A stretch of 64,000 nt of DNA from Leptospira fletcheri (GTDB lineage Bacteria; Spirochaetota; Leptospiria; Leptospirales; Leptospiraceae). The notes below the pieces were generated by a model. It was given only the letters and a program-made list of their open reading frames with translations. It was not told the DNA's origin and ran no database searches. Positions 54,593 through 63,579 of the stretch are shown here, one piece after another (the first letter of the stretch is position 1; the number at the start of each line of letters is the position of its first letter). The position numbers and the translations under genes were made by a program. The DNA lies in contig NZ_RQET01000004.1 in assembly GCF_004769195.1 (NCBI RefSeq), positions 1,336,602 to 1,400,601 on the forward strand. Reading direction: 5' to 3'.

Positions 54593-55591
54593 TCATTTTG
54601 CCAGGCTGATCGTCGGCTCCTTTTTCCATTGGGTGGGTTCGTGTCCGTAGACGACCCGTACTTTCCGAAAGGTCTTGGAGAATAGATTCATTCTACTTAT
54701 GATATCCACGCTCTTTTTCTTATCCACCGTAGCCCCCGGAGGGATTTCGTTTTCGAATCCCGCTTTTAGGTGGGAGGAATCGAACGTGAACAAAATGGGT
54801 CCGCTCGAGGCGTTTAAAAGGACGGCAAGTTCCCCCTCCGTGTGTCCATGGGCGGAGATAATCCAGACGGATCCGTCTCCATAAAGATCGTGAACGGAAC
54901 CTAAAATCGGCATTTCGAAGAACTGATCCTTTTTTAGGATAGAGAGATCGAAATCGAAGGAAAGGGCCTTCGAAGAATATCCGTGAAAAACTCCGAAAGC
55001 GCGACTTGCGTCCTTGGCTTCCTCTTCGGAAATCAATACCCGTACCGGTCCTCTTTTTCTAAGCGCCTCCATTCCTCCTATATGGTCCCAATGCAGATGG
55101 GATACCAGGACGAAATTCAACTGTTGATTCGAAATTTTTAATGCTTCCAGCTGGCCTGCGGAATCCCTTCCTTTTTCGGAACGACACGGGGCATTGAACA
55201 AAGGTCCTATCAGACTGAAATCGCAACGATTTTCGGAGTCGACGCCCGGTACTCCGGAATCCAGAAGAAAATACCCGTTTTCCGGATGTTTTACAAGATA
55301 GCTCAAAGCGGGCACCCATTGTTCCCGTTTCTGGTCTTCCGGCGTTTTGGGATTTTCACGATCGATCAATATGGAAGGACCAGTGAACACATATCCGGTT
55401 AGGAAGGCGGTGACTTCCAAGCGGGTCGGCCGGGAAAAAACTTCTTCCCAATTTCCGAATTTTCGATCGGATTTGGGACGACTCCAGACGTCGGCTTCCT
55501 TTTTCATCGGAGCCGCCAAAAAGCAATTTGAACTGAATAGACAAGCAAGGACCAATGTACTCCCTACTTTCTTTTGAAAACCGTTCGACAT
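54593..55591 (-). CDS. Exported MBL-fold hydrolase (lactonase-like)
   Basis: 332 residues from ATG 55591, which has AGAGG upstream; the longer start adds 14 residues. A signal peptide (STLVLACLFSSNCFLAAP) exports it; the Cys in SSNC might be lipidated but the lipobox is weak. The MBL motif SHLHWDHIGGME is intact, with HGHTEGELAVLL, TFDSSHLK and VYGHEP for the other ligands, as in AHL-lactonase-type proteins. Substrate unknown. Divergent from the Crp/Fnr gene, with 131 bases between starts. Confidence 0.85.
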   Translation of the reverse strand: MSNGFQKKVGSTLVLACLFSSNCFLAAPMKKEADVWSRPKSDRKFGNWEEVFSRPTRLEVTAFLTGYVFTGPSILIDRENPKTPEDQKREQWVPALSYLVKHPENGYFLLDSGVPGVDSENRCDFSLIGPLFNAPCRSEKGRDSAGQLEALKISNQQLNFVLVSHLHWDHIGGMEALRKRGPVRVLISEEEAKDASRAFGVFHGYSSKALSFDFDLSILKKDQFFEMPILGSVHDLYGDGSVWIISAHGHTEGELAVLLNASSGPILFTFDSSHLKAGFENEIPPGATVDKKKSVDIISRMNLFSKTFRKVRVVYGHEPTQWKKEPTISLAK

Positions 55592-55722
55592 TTGAAACCT
55601 CTGTGGTTCGGAATTTACTGATTTCCGATCCACACGAATGTAAGATACACGGGCTTCCGAAAATCGCCTGGGACTTTTGTTCCATCGGTTCGGAAAAAAT
55701 ACGAAAAGGAACGTGAAACAGA

Positions 55723-56427
55723 ATGAAATTTCCGAAAGAAGTTCTGCAAGCTTTGGAATCGAGCATCTTTTCCTCTTTGGAAAAGCAAACGTATCTACCG
55801 TTGGTTGAAAGAGGTTTTTCCGTAAGATTCAAAGCGGGACAGATTGTGGAAAGAAAAGTCGGCGATCCGGAATATGCGGGGCTCGTCGTTTCCGGTTTTT
55901 TCAGGATGTATCTGTTTGCGGAATCAGGGAGGCAAATCACGGTCCGTTATACGAAGAGGGGAGATATGATGGGAATCGTAGGCGCCTTAAGCGAGGAGGA
56001 GAAGATCGGAGAGCCGGAAGAGACTTTTGTCCAGGCCTTGACCGATTCCGAAATCTTGGCGCTTTCGTTCGAGGATTTGCGAAAATACGGGAAGCGTTCC
56101 CCGGAACTCGCCTGGGCATTCGCGAAAGAATGCGCTAGAAGAACATACGCCGCGTTACGGGAATTGTACGGTGTAAGTTTTACCGGGGTTAGGCAAAGGC
56201 TCGCGCGCCATCTGTTAGTGAACGCTACGAGCGGAGAAAATCCTCCTTTTCTATCGGTGATCTTGTCGCAACAGAATCTCGCGGACTCGATCGGAACGGT
56301 ACGGGAAGTGGTGGTCCGAGAACTGAGAAGTCTAAAACAGGAAGGACTGATTATCGGGCACAGGAACCGGATCGAAATCCTGGATCCGATCGCGTTGCAT
56401 TCGGTTTCCGAAGAAGGATACCGATAG
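55723..56427 (+). CDS. Crp/Fnr family transcriptional regulator
   Basis: 234 residues. The N-terminal cyclic-nucleotide-binding-type barrel is present (FSVRFKAGQIVERKVGDPEYAGLVVSGFFRMYLFAESGRQITVRYTKRGDMMG), but lacks the cysteines of FNR and the exact cAMP-binding RxS motif, so its signal is unknown. The C-terminal HTH is VILSQQNLADSIGTVREVVVRELRSLKQEGLI. It is divergent from the exported MBL gene and could regulate it; that is positional inference. Confidence 0.9.
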   Translation: MKFPKEVLQALESSIFSSLEKQTYLPLVERGFSVRFKAGQIVERKVGDPEYAGLVVSGFFRMYLFAESGRQITVRYTKRGDMMGIVGALSEEEKIGEPEETFVQALTDSEILALSFEDLRKYGKRSPELAWAFAKECARRTYAALRELYGVSFTGVRQRLARHLLVNATSGENPPFLSVILSQQNLADSIGTVREVVVRELRSLKQEGLIIGHRNRIEILDPIALHSVSEEGYR

Positions 56428-56438
56428 GGAAGATTATA

Positions 56439-57608
56439 TTATTCTTTCATAATACTATTGGATATGATCAATTTTTGGATCTCGCTGGTGCCGCCGCCGA
56501 TTTCCCCCAATCTCACGTCCCTATACAGTCTGGAAACTTTGTATTCGTCCATGAATCCGGCTCCCCCGTGGATCTGCACCGCAAGGTTCGTTACCTCTCT
56601 CGCCGAGGTCGTGGCGAACAATTTGCAGGCGGCGCATCTTCCGGATAAATTCATATTTCCTTTCCCTTGAGAGTCGCTTTCTTCCATTTCCCAAGCGACG
56701 CTGTAAGTGAACCATTTGGAGGCTTCCAGTTTCGCGTACATTTCCGCCAACAGAAACGCGACTCCCTGGTGTTGGAAGATGCTTTTTCCGAAACTTTTTC
56801 TTGTGGAGGAAAAATTCTTGGACTCTTCCAGGCAGGCCTTCATGACTCCTAACGAGTAGGAGGACAAGGACAGTCTTTCCGCATTAAAAGTCTGCATGGT
56901 TTGTCGGAAACCTTTGCCTAATTTTCCCAGGATGTCCTCTTCGGTAACTTCCACCTCCTCTAGAAACAAAGCGCCCGTAGGGGAACCTCTCAAACCCATC
57001 TTGTCCATAGAGGCGGAGCGAGTTACCCCTTTAGAATGTAGGTCCACGATAAAATGTGTGAGACCTTTTTCTTGTCCGATCTCGTCTTGAACTCTCGCTA
57101 GAACGAGACAATAGTCCGCGACCGGAGCGTTCGTAATGTACGTCTTTTGTCCGGAAAGCAGGTACTTCCCTTTCGAAGTCCGTCTTGCTCGTGAGGAGAC
57201 CGCCGAAACATCCGAACCGGAATCCGGTTCCGTGATTCCTAAGGATCCTATCTTTTTCCCTGAGATGATGTCCGGAAGGTACTTTCTTTTCTGATCCGTT
57301 GTTCCGAAATGTTTTAGAGGAAGTCCGAATAAACCTGCAGAAGCACCCACGCTGAAAAACGTACTACCGCAATATTCCGAAACGACTTCCATTGCCAGAG
57401 TGCTCAAAAAAATTCCAGCACCTTGCCCTCCGTATTCCTCCTCGTGCAAAAGGCCGAGGTAGCCTGCCTGAGCCAGTTTTTCGAAGTGAGAGCGTGGGAT
57501 TTCCTTATTTCTATCCGCCTGTTCCGCAAACGGAGCAATTTCCTTTTTGCAAAACGTTCGAAACGATTCAATGAACTCTTGTTCATTCTTTGTTAATTGA
57601 AAATTCAT
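56439..57608 (-). CDS. Acyl-CoA dehydrogenase
   Basis: 389 residues from ATG 57608, where the N-terminal helix begins (MNFQLTKNEQEF). Motifs: GSLGITEPDSGSD, IHGGAGFMDEYKVSRLYRDVR and GGGTSEIQKLII. The position of the catalytic Glu used by short- and medium-chain enzymes (YEGT) is Gly here (IGGGT), while Glu244 lies in FNAERLSL, the position used by isovaleryl-CoA and long-chain dehydrogenases. So it belongs to that type. Substrate length is unknown. It converges with the Crp/Fnr gene and is divergent from the AraC gene. Confidence 0.93.
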   Translation of the reverse strand: MNFQLTKNEQEFIESFRTFCKKEIAPFAEQADRNKEIPRSHFEKLAQAGYLGLLHEEEYGGQGAGIFLSTLAMEVVSEYCGSTFFSVGASAGLFGLPLKHFGTTDQKRKYLPDIISGKKIGSLGITEPDSGSDVSAVSSRARRTSKGKYLLSGQKTYITNAPVADYCLVLARVQDEIGQEKGLTHFIVDLHSKGVTRSASMDKMGLRGSPTGALFLEEVEVTEEDILGKLGKGFRQTMQTFNAERLSLSSYSLGVMKACLEESKNFSSTRKSFGKSIFQHQGVAFLLAEMYAKLEASKWFTYSVAWEMEESDSQGKGNMNLSGRCAACKLFATTSAREVTNLAVQIHGGAGFMDEYKVSRLYRDVRLGEIGGGTSEIQKLIISNSIMKE

Positions 57609-57746
57609 GAATGCCCTCTCGAATCGGGTCCAGAGTCGAGAGGGATCCGTTTCCTTCAACAAGAATTCCTCCTTCCGAATGTTGTTCGGATCGACGTTTT
57701 TTTTCCGGGCGATGGACGGCTTTTTCCTCCGGTTTCCAGATTTAGG

Positions 57747-58925
57747 ATGGTTGACAACTTCCAGTATCGTTGGATAACACCCTGCATGCAGTCCTTGCTG
57801 TCCCTTTCCATTCCGCGATTCGGAAGCGAGTATGTTTCCTGGGCGCTGGTCTCTTTTGCGGTATTCGGAACGTATTTGGGTTTTCTACTTTGCGTGGGTC
57901 AATGCGTTTTGGAACGCAAGTCCGCGTTAAATCGTCTGCTGTCCCTGTTGTTTCTGTTTTTAGGAATTCTGGTAGGCTCGGGACTTGCGATGGTCTCGGG
58001 TTTTTATCGTGTCTCTCCTAGATTCGTTTTACTGCATATTCCCGCTCTCGGATCCATAGGTCCGGTACTTTACGGAATCCATAGGATCATACGGGATTCC
58101 GAAGTGGAAGAATCCTTTTTCGGTTTGGATAAAAAGCATTTTTTCCTTCCCGCTTTGTTTTGGGTTTTATACGTCGCAGTCTGCTTTTCGGATTCAGAAT
58201 CTTTGGTGCACGGGTTCGAGAGTTTTGTTTTCCAATCGACGAGTTTAGATCTGGTTTTTTATGCCCCGTTCGCGGTTTTGGCCGGATATATATTAGGACT
58301 TCTGAAAGGAATTCGGATCCTTTTTAAAGTTGCCGTTCTTAGGGAGGAATGGACGACTCGGGTGCTGTTATACATCCTCCTCGCTACAATCGCTAACCAT
58401 ACCGTCGGAGCTTTGTATCTTTTGGGAAAGAATCCTTTGTTCCTGTTGGTGAGCGCGGACATGATGACCTTAAGCCTTTGCATTTCCTATCTGATCGGCC
58501 GGAAATATCCGGCGTACTTTCAGAATTTGCAACAAGTGGCGCGGGATACGATCCGGAAATACTCCCGTTCTCTCTTGCAAGGAATGGATCTGGAAACCTT
58601 GAGGGAAAATCTTAGAGTTGCGATGGAAGTAGATCGGTTGTACCGAGACGAGGAATTGAGCTTAGCAGCTCTCGCGGAGGAGATGGCACTTTCTTCCCAC
58701 CAACTTTCCGAGTTGATCAACCAGGAAATGGGCAAGAATTTTTCCGCGTTCGTAAACGAATACAGAATCCGGGAAGCCTGCGAACTCCTCAAGAAAGATA
58801 AAAATCGATCGATTTTGGACATCGGATACGAGGTAGGTTTCCGAAGCAAAACTTCCTTCCATCGGGCTTTTTTAAAAGAAATCGGACTTCCTCCGTCCGA
58901 ATTTCGGGAAAAGGAAACCACCTAG
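57747..58925 (+). CDS. AraC-family regulator with N-terminal membrane domain
   Basis: 392 residues from ATG 57747; ATG 57786 is also plausible, while longer starts overlap the acyl-CoA dehydrogenase start. Seven predicted membrane segments fill residues ~20-240 (for example SWALVSFAVFGTYLGFLLCV, LSLLFLFLGILVGSGLAM). The C-terminal ~100 residues form the AraC DNA-binding domain: LAALAEEMALSSHQLSELINQ and ILDIGYEVGFRSKTSFHRAFLKEIGLPPSEFR. Membrane-bound AraC regulators are common in leptospires. It precedes the desaturase gene by 111 bases and may control the lipid genes near it. Confidence 0.88.
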   Translation: MVDNFQYRWITPCMQSLLSLSIPRFGSEYVSWALVSFAVFGTYLGFLLCVGQCVLERKSALNRLLSLLFLFLGILVGSGLAMVSGFYRVSPRFVLLHIPALGSIGPVLYGIHRIIRDSEVEESFFGLDKKHFFLPALFWVLYVAVCFSDSESLVHGFESFVFQSTSLDLVFYAPFAVLAGYILGLLKGIRILFKVAVLREEWTTRVLLYILLATIANHTVGALYLLGKNPLFLLVSADMMTLSLCISYLIGRKYPAYFQNLQQVARDTIRKYSRSLLQGMDLETLRENLRVAMEVDRLYRDEELSLAALAEEMALSSHQLSELINQEMGKNFSAFVNEYRIREACELLKKDKNRSILDIGYEVGFRSKTSFHRAFLKEIGLPPSEFREKETT

Positions 58926-59036
58926 AGAACCGGATTATCAATCGGAACCGGATTTTCGGTGTCGGTTTATAGAATGGAACGACGGGCGCTCTTTTTCGTG
59001 CCATAGTAATTATGAGCGAAATGAAAGGAGACTCGC

Positions 59037-60101
59037 ATGGCGGTAGCGGCGTTACAAAAGAATCGTCCAGTCGACGGATTTAACGATAAGGAAAAAGCGA
59101 AGAGGATCATAAAGTGGATCCGTAGGACGGATTCCCGAGTCCGGCGAAAATTGGGTTTTCTAAAATACCAAAACGAGATCGGATTCGGAATCACGATCGG
59201 ATCCGCCTTCGGTATGATCCTATTGGGAGGGTTATATATCGCGGGTTTGATTCCATTTTGGGCCTGTATCGTAGGTAACGGAATTCTCGCTTCCTTTCTG
59301 CACGAGATGGAGCACGATCTCATTCATAGTTTGTATTTTAAGGAAAATCCTAAGATGCAGAATTTCCTGTTCTGGGTGGTTTGGCTTTTTCGGGCGAATA
59401 CGGTCAATCCATGGTTCAGGAAGGAAATCCATCTTCTCCATCACAAACTCTCCGGAAATAGAGAGGATATAGAGGAGCGTTTTATCAGCAACGGTATGCC
59501 TTTCGGTTGGAGAAGATTCTTAGTCATGGTCGACCCGATCATGGCCGTGGTATTGCAAGGCCCTCGGATCCGTAAGGACGCGATCCATTATCTGAAGAAG
59601 ATTAAGGCATCGCCGATCAAAGGACCGTTCCGTTCGATCTTTCTTCTGCTTTGGTATTCTTTTTTGATATGGGGTTTCTTTTCCGGAGTAAATTGGCTTT
59701 TGGGAAATCCGGTAAAAGAGAGCGGTTGGGCCCAAAGTCTTCATTCCTTCTTGAATACTGCCGCAGTGGTTTATCTGATTCCGTGTTGGTTGCGACAGAC
59801 CTCCATTCAGATCGTATCTTCGAATATGCATTATTACGGGGACGTAAAAGGCTTGTACCAGCAGACACAAGTTTTGGATTCTTGGTGGGTCTTTCCTTTG
59901 CATCTATTTTGTTTTAATTTCGGCGCCACCCACGGAATTCATCATTTCGTGGTAAGTCAGCCGTTTTATCTGAGACAAATGGTCGCCCCTTATCTTAAGC
60001 CCGTTTTGAAAAGATACGGCATTCGATTTAACGATTTTGAAAGTATGCTTCACGGGAACAGGTACGAAAAAGATCCGGTCGGATTTTTGGAACCTGCCTA
60101 A
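59037..60101 (+). CDS. Membrane fatty acid desaturase
   Basis: 354 residues with a strong ribosome binding site (AAAGGAG). Histidine boxes are HEMEHDLIH (His89, His93, His97), HLLHH (His132, His135, His136) and THGIHHF (His299, His302, His303), which bind the di-iron centre. Membrane segments flank them. It inserts a double bond in acyl chains at the membrane. The acyltransferase gene follows 26 bases later, so the two are likely co-transcribed. Confidence 0.9.
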   Translation: MAVAALQKNRPVDGFNDKEKAKRIIKWIRRTDSRVRRKLGFLKYQNEIGFGITIGSAFGMILLGGLYIAGLIPFWACIVGNGILASFLHEMEHDLIHSLYFKENPKMQNFLFWVVWLFRANTVNPWFRKEIHLLHHKLSGNREDIEERFISNGMPFGWRRFLVMVDPIMAVVLQGPRIRKDAIHYLKKIKASPIKGPFRSIFLLLWYSFLIWGFFSGVNWLLGNPVKESGWAQSLHSFLNTAAVVYLIPCWLRQTSIQIVSSNMHYYGDVKGLYQQTQVLDSWWVFPLHLFCFNFGATHGIHHFVVSQPFYLRQMVAPYLKPVLKRYGIRFNDFESMLHGNRYEKDPVGFLEPA

Positions 60102-60127
60102 ATTTTCCAAAAAAGGAAAATTCCTCC

Positions 60128-61417
60128 ATGCAGAGCGTTTCGGATCTAGAAAAATCGCATAACGGTTTCGTGCGTTCCTTGGATCATGCGGAGGCGAACT
60201 TCTGGTTGTACGACCATGTATCTTCCACGAACTTCGTGTGTATGGTCCTAGGAGTCGGAGATTTGAATCCAGAAAGCATCCGCTCCGGATTGGATTTCGT
60301 ACAGGCTAGGCATCCGCTTGCGCGGGTCGGTATCGAGAGGAAATACGGGGACGATCCCCATCTATATTTTGTTTCCGTTCCGGAATCTAAGATCCCTCTT
60401 TCGGTGCAGTCCATTTCTTTGGATTGGAAAGCACGCTTAGCTAAGGAATCGATGCGCGGATTCCGATCAGGAGAAGCTCCTTTGATTCGCGCAGTCTTTT
60501 ACGAGTCGGACGAAAAACGGAATTGGGTCTTCGCTCTTGTGTTTCATCATAGCATTTCAGACGGACGTTCGGGATGTCGATTTCTGTCGGAGGTTTTACA
60601 CTCTGCCGTATCCGAGGAGAAGGACCGAATTTTTTCCCAGGATCCCCATCCTTCGTTGATGGACCTCTATTCCGCCGAAGGGAGGGCCAAAGAGAGGATG
60701 TTGGAGGAAAAACCTTTGCATTTACCGCGTTTTTCCCGCAGGCTCGGAGAACCGGAACCGAAGATCTTGGACTTCCAGTTGGATTCGGAAGAGATCGGTG
60801 CGTTAGTCGCTAAAGGAAAAGAGAAGGGGATTTCTCTCCATGGTATCTTAGGCGCCGCGCAAATCTTTTCCTTTTACGATTTTTTTTCTTCCGATACTTC
60901 AGGAATTTTGAATCTTTCGACTCCCGCCGATCTTCGTCCGTATCTGAGTAGATCCGTCCCGGATTCCGCATTGGGTTTATATATCACCCTTTTGACGACG
61001 CAGCTGAAGATAGGGACTCCCTTTTGGTCCTTGGCAAAACGGATCAAGGAAGATCTGGTGGATCGATTGAATCGTAGGGAGGGTAGGGCATTTTACGAAC
61101 TTCTTCCTCCGCCCGAACAATTTTTACAGAGGGAGGACGGGTTGCGCATTTTCGCGAGCCTGATGTCAAGGATCCCGCAGGCGAGCGTGCTAAGCAATCT
61201 AGGAGTTCTTCCTCCAATCGAAGTTAACGGTTTGGATTTGAAGGAAATTTCCTTTACGGTCCATCCTTCTTTGAATCAGACTTTATTCATCACTGCGACT
61301 ACGTTCCGGGATCGCTTAACCTTGAATATTAATTACGACTCAAATCGATGGGAACCCGAGGAAATACGCAGGTACGTATCGAATTTTCACCGGTGTCTTT
61401 TGAAGTATTCGCACTAA
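60128..61417 (+). CDS. Condensation-fold acyltransferase (PapA5 / alcohol acetyltransferase type)
   Basis: 429 residues of the CoA-dependent acyltransferase fold. The active-site motif HHSISDG spans residues 140-146 (His141, Asp145). The second half has LNLSTPADLRPYLS and LTLNINYDSNRWEPEE, as in PapA5/alcohol O-acetyltransferase and related proteins. It joins acyl groups to alcohols or amines. There is no adenylation or carrier domain, so it is not part of a peptide synthetase. Downstream of and likely co-transcribed with the desaturase. Confidence 0.82.
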   Translation: MQSVSDLEKSHNGFVRSLDHAEANFWLYDHVSSTNFVCMVLGVGDLNPESIRSGLDFVQARHPLARVGIERKYGDDPHLYFVSVPESKIPLSVQSISLDWKARLAKESMRGFRSGEAPLIRAVFYESDEKRNWVFALVFHHSISDGRSGCRFLSEVLHSAVSEEKDRIFSQDPHPSLMDLYSAEGRAKERMLEEKPLHLPRFSRRLGEPEPKILDFQLDSEEIGALVAKGKEKGISLHGILGAAQIFSFYDFFSSDTSGILNLSTPADLRPYLSRSVPDSALGLYITLLTTQLKIGTPFWSLAKRIKEDLVDRLNRREGRAFYELLPPPEQFLQREDGLRIFASLMSRIPQASVLSNLGVLPPIEVNGLDLKEISFTVHPSLNQTLFITATTFRDRLTLNINYDSNRWEPEEIRRYVSNFHRCLLKYSH

Positions 61418-61423
61418 GTCGGA

Positions 61424-61837
61424 TCATTGTTCCCCGGATTCCCAAGGAAAACGAATCTTAGTTCGATCGAAGATTTTTCTACCGTAAATCCATCCGATAC
61501 CCATCGAGGCCAAACCGATCCAAGAGGCAAAAACGGCGAGCGGGTGAGGAAGCTCCTCAGCCAACGAAGGGACTTGCAGAGTTAATCCGGCCAACATAAG
61601 AATCATATGCAATTCGGCCGTCCTCGATCTTTGGTCGGAAAGAAATTTTCCCAAACCTCCGCCGGATAAAAACGCAAGAACTCCGAAGATCGCGCCGAGT
61701 CTTCCTATCGAAAGCGGAAGCGCCTCTCCGAATCCTAATTCGGACGCAACGGAGAGTAGGGCTTTCGCCGTTAATAAAAGTACGGATAGGATTCCTATGT
61801 ATGCGTGGATGCGAAGTCTTGATTTCGCTCCGAGCAA
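61424..61837 (-). CDS. Small membrane protein, unknown
   Basis: 137 residues with four predicted membrane segments (AYIGILSVLLLTAKALLSVA, IGRLGAIFGVLAFLSGGG, LHMILMLAGLTLQVPSLA, AVFASWIGLASMGIGWIYG). TTG start at 61837; the ribosome binding site AAAGGAG is inside the last codons of the permease gene, whose stop is 5 bases upstream, so the two are coupled. No motif recognised. Confidence 0.7.
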   Translation of the reverse strand: MLGAKSRLRIHAYIGILSVLLLTAKALLSVASELGFGEALPLSIGRLGAIFGVLAFLSGGGLGKFLSDQRSRTAELHMILMLAGLTLQVPSLAEELPHPLAVFASWIGLASMGIGWIYGRKIFDRTKIRFPWESGEQ

Positions 61838-61842
61838 GGAGA

Positions 61843-63306
61843 TTATCTCCTTTCTCCACCTGCGAGAGGAACCGGTTCATTTTCCGGGAGGAGAGAGGAA
61901 ATTTGCCGATCTGCGGGTAACGGATCGAAAACGGGAGGAGGAAGCGGACTTGCGGAAATTCTCTTTGCGGATTTGAAATAAAAATACATGGGAACGGAAA
62001 GGAGCGTGAATCCAATCCCCCAAAGCGCTTCCGCGGGTTTACTCCAAACGAGCACGGCGATAATCACGATATTCGAAGCTATATAAAGATAAGTGGAATA
62101 TGGGTAACCCGGAATTTTGAACGTAGTGATAAAATTCCGTTTTTCGAATATGATCGGAGTATAAGCCGTGATCGTAGCTAAAAGCAAGGTGGAGCAAGTG
62201 ATCAGATATAGAAGGGATTCGATTTCTTTCACTAAGGAGAAGAGACAGGCATATCCGCATTGGAAAGCTAAAGACATGTATGGACTTTCGTATTTCGGAT
62301 GGAGTTTGGACATACTTGGAAAGAAGTAACCGTCCCTTGCCATTGCGAAATAGATCCTGGAGCCTCCGATGATATATGCCGAGATTCCACCCATAAAGAC
62401 CCAGCAGATAAAAGCCGTAACCAAATAAGTGACTTCTTTTCCGAACAGAAATCCTGCGGCGGTCACTCCTATCTTTTCATCTCCGGTAAGTACTGAGCTC
62501 GGAGCGGAACTTAAATACAAAAAATTAATCAGCACGTAAAGCAGAGTTACCAATGTGCAGGAGATCAATACGGCTTTATAGATGTTTTTTTCAGGTTTTT
62601 TTACCTCTTCGGCGACGTAGGTGATCATGTTCCATCCTAGATAAGAGAATGTCACCGGAATTACGCCCGCCAACAGAAAACCCCATTCCTTCGGCTCCTT
62701 GGGGAGTAAGGGAAACGACGTGAAATGATCTAGATTATAATTTCCGAATGTGAATCCCAGAATCACAAAAAGGGCGAGGCCTAAGATTTTTAGAGTAGTG
62801 AAGAGGTTCTGGATCCGCGATGCGATGGCGATTCCGAAGAAATTGACGATCGTAAAAAATAGAATCGCGGACATTCCCAAAAGTTGGGCGCTACCGATTG
62901 AGAACGTGATTCCGAGGAATTTCGCCTCGAAAAAATATACGTCCCAGCTTGGATCGAGAAGAGAGAAGAGAGTTTTGGAAAATGCTATGGCGGACAAGGA
63001 TATGGATGCGGAGAAATTTACGGAAAGAGCCAACCATCCGCTGGAAAATGCCACGATCGGGGAGTATGCCTCTTTTAGATAAACGTAATCCCCTCCCGCA
63101 AACGGAAAAATGCTCGCGGATTTCGCATAGCTCATCGCGCCTGCTACGGCTAGTAAACCCCCTAAGATCCAGCAAAGAAGCACCAAATTCGGGTTCGGAG
63201 TCTGGCTCAGGATGTAACCCGTCGTAATGAATACTCCGGGGCCCACCATTGAGCTGAACATCAGCGAGATCGAATCGTAAAGATTAAGAGAGCGACTGAG
63301 TTTCAT
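61843..63306 (-). CDS. APC-family amino acid permease
   Basis: 487 residues, about 12 membrane segments. The N-terminal [26 protein letters not shown] and [19 protein letters not shown] are the first APC helices (LeuT fold), and [22 protein letters not shown] is a typical helix 6 region. It moves amino acids or related amines with protons or by exchange; substrate not readable. First gene of a two-gene unit with the small membrane protein. Confidence 0.9.
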   Translation of the reverse strand: MKLSRSLNLYDSISLMFSSMVGPGVFITTGYILSQTPNPNLVLLCWILGGLLAVAGAMSYAKSASIFPFAGGDYVYLKEAYSPIVAFSSGWLALSVNFSASISLSAIAFSKTLFSLLDPSWDVYFFEAKFLGITFSIGSAQLLGMSAILFFTIVNFFGIAIASRIQNLFTTLKILGLALFVILGFTFGNYNLDHFTSFPLLPKEPKEWGFLLAGVIPVTFSYLGWNMITYVAEEVKKPEKNIYKAVLISCTLVTLLYVLINFLYLSSAPSSVLTGDEKIGVTAAGFLFGKEVTYLVTAFICWVFMGGISAYIIGGSRIYFAMARDGYFFPSMSKLHPKYESPYMSLAFQCGYACLFSLVKEIESLLYLITCSTLLLATITAYTPIIFEKRNFITTFKIPGYPYSTYLYIASNIVIIAVLVWSKPAEALWGIGFTLLSVPMYFYFKSAKRISASPLPPPVFDPLPADRQISSLLPENEPVPLAGGERR

Positions 63307-63355
63307 CGAAGGGTTTTGGTCACAATGTCCGTTTTGGGTCCTTCCACAAGGAATT

Positions 63356-63417
63356 TTTAGGGGCCCCGCCCGGCTCTGGGAGGGGGCCGGTGCGGTGGTA
63401 CCCCCGATCCCTTATCA
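63356..63417 (-). repeat. GC-rich intergenic repeat, copy 1
   Basis: Read on the minus strand it starts TGATAAGGG and ends GGGCGGGGCCCC-TAAAA, with a CCCCCTCCCA block inside. It resembles copy 2 in order and content. An open frame crossing it (63320-63592) codes only Arg/Pro/Gly low-complexity sequence. Confidence 0.55.
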
Positions 63418-63457
63418 GAATTTTCTCATTTCGACAAGAACGTTTTTTGTGCAAATT

Positions 63458-63477
63458 CTTGTAGGAGGTCCTGCAAG
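63458..63477. repeat. Short palindrome between the GC-rich repeats
   Basis: CTTGTAGGA-gg-TCCTGCAAG, a 9-base-pair dyad with one G-T position. The core recalls the TGTAGGAnnTCCTACA-type dyads often seen between genes in leptospires (from memory). Confidence 0.45.
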
Positions 63478-63516
63478 AGAGAGGCAAAAAAAGAAGTAGT
63501 GGAAAGGATGTTTTTG

Positions 63517-63579
63517 TGATAAGGGGCGGGCGAGAATCGGCCCGCCGCCTCGCTTCCACCTGGGTGGGGCCGGTAAATT
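63517..63579 (+). repeat. GC-rich intergenic repeat, copy 2
   Basis: It starts TGATAAGGG and ends GGGTGGGGCC-GGTAAA, with a CCCGCCGCCT block and CCACCT inside. It is in inverted orientation to copy 1, about 100 bases away. Confidence 0.55.

Noticed and set aside
56439..57608. Loss of the catalytic glutamate in the acyl-CoA dehydrogenase
   Set aside because: IGGGT replaces YEGT, but Glu244 in FNAERLSL occupies the alternative position used by isovaleryl- and long-chain enzymes, so the enzyme is probably active.
57597..57746. N-terminal extension of the AraC regulator
   Set aside because: It overlaps the start of the divergent acyl-CoA dehydrogenase and adds soluble sequence before the first membrane segment.
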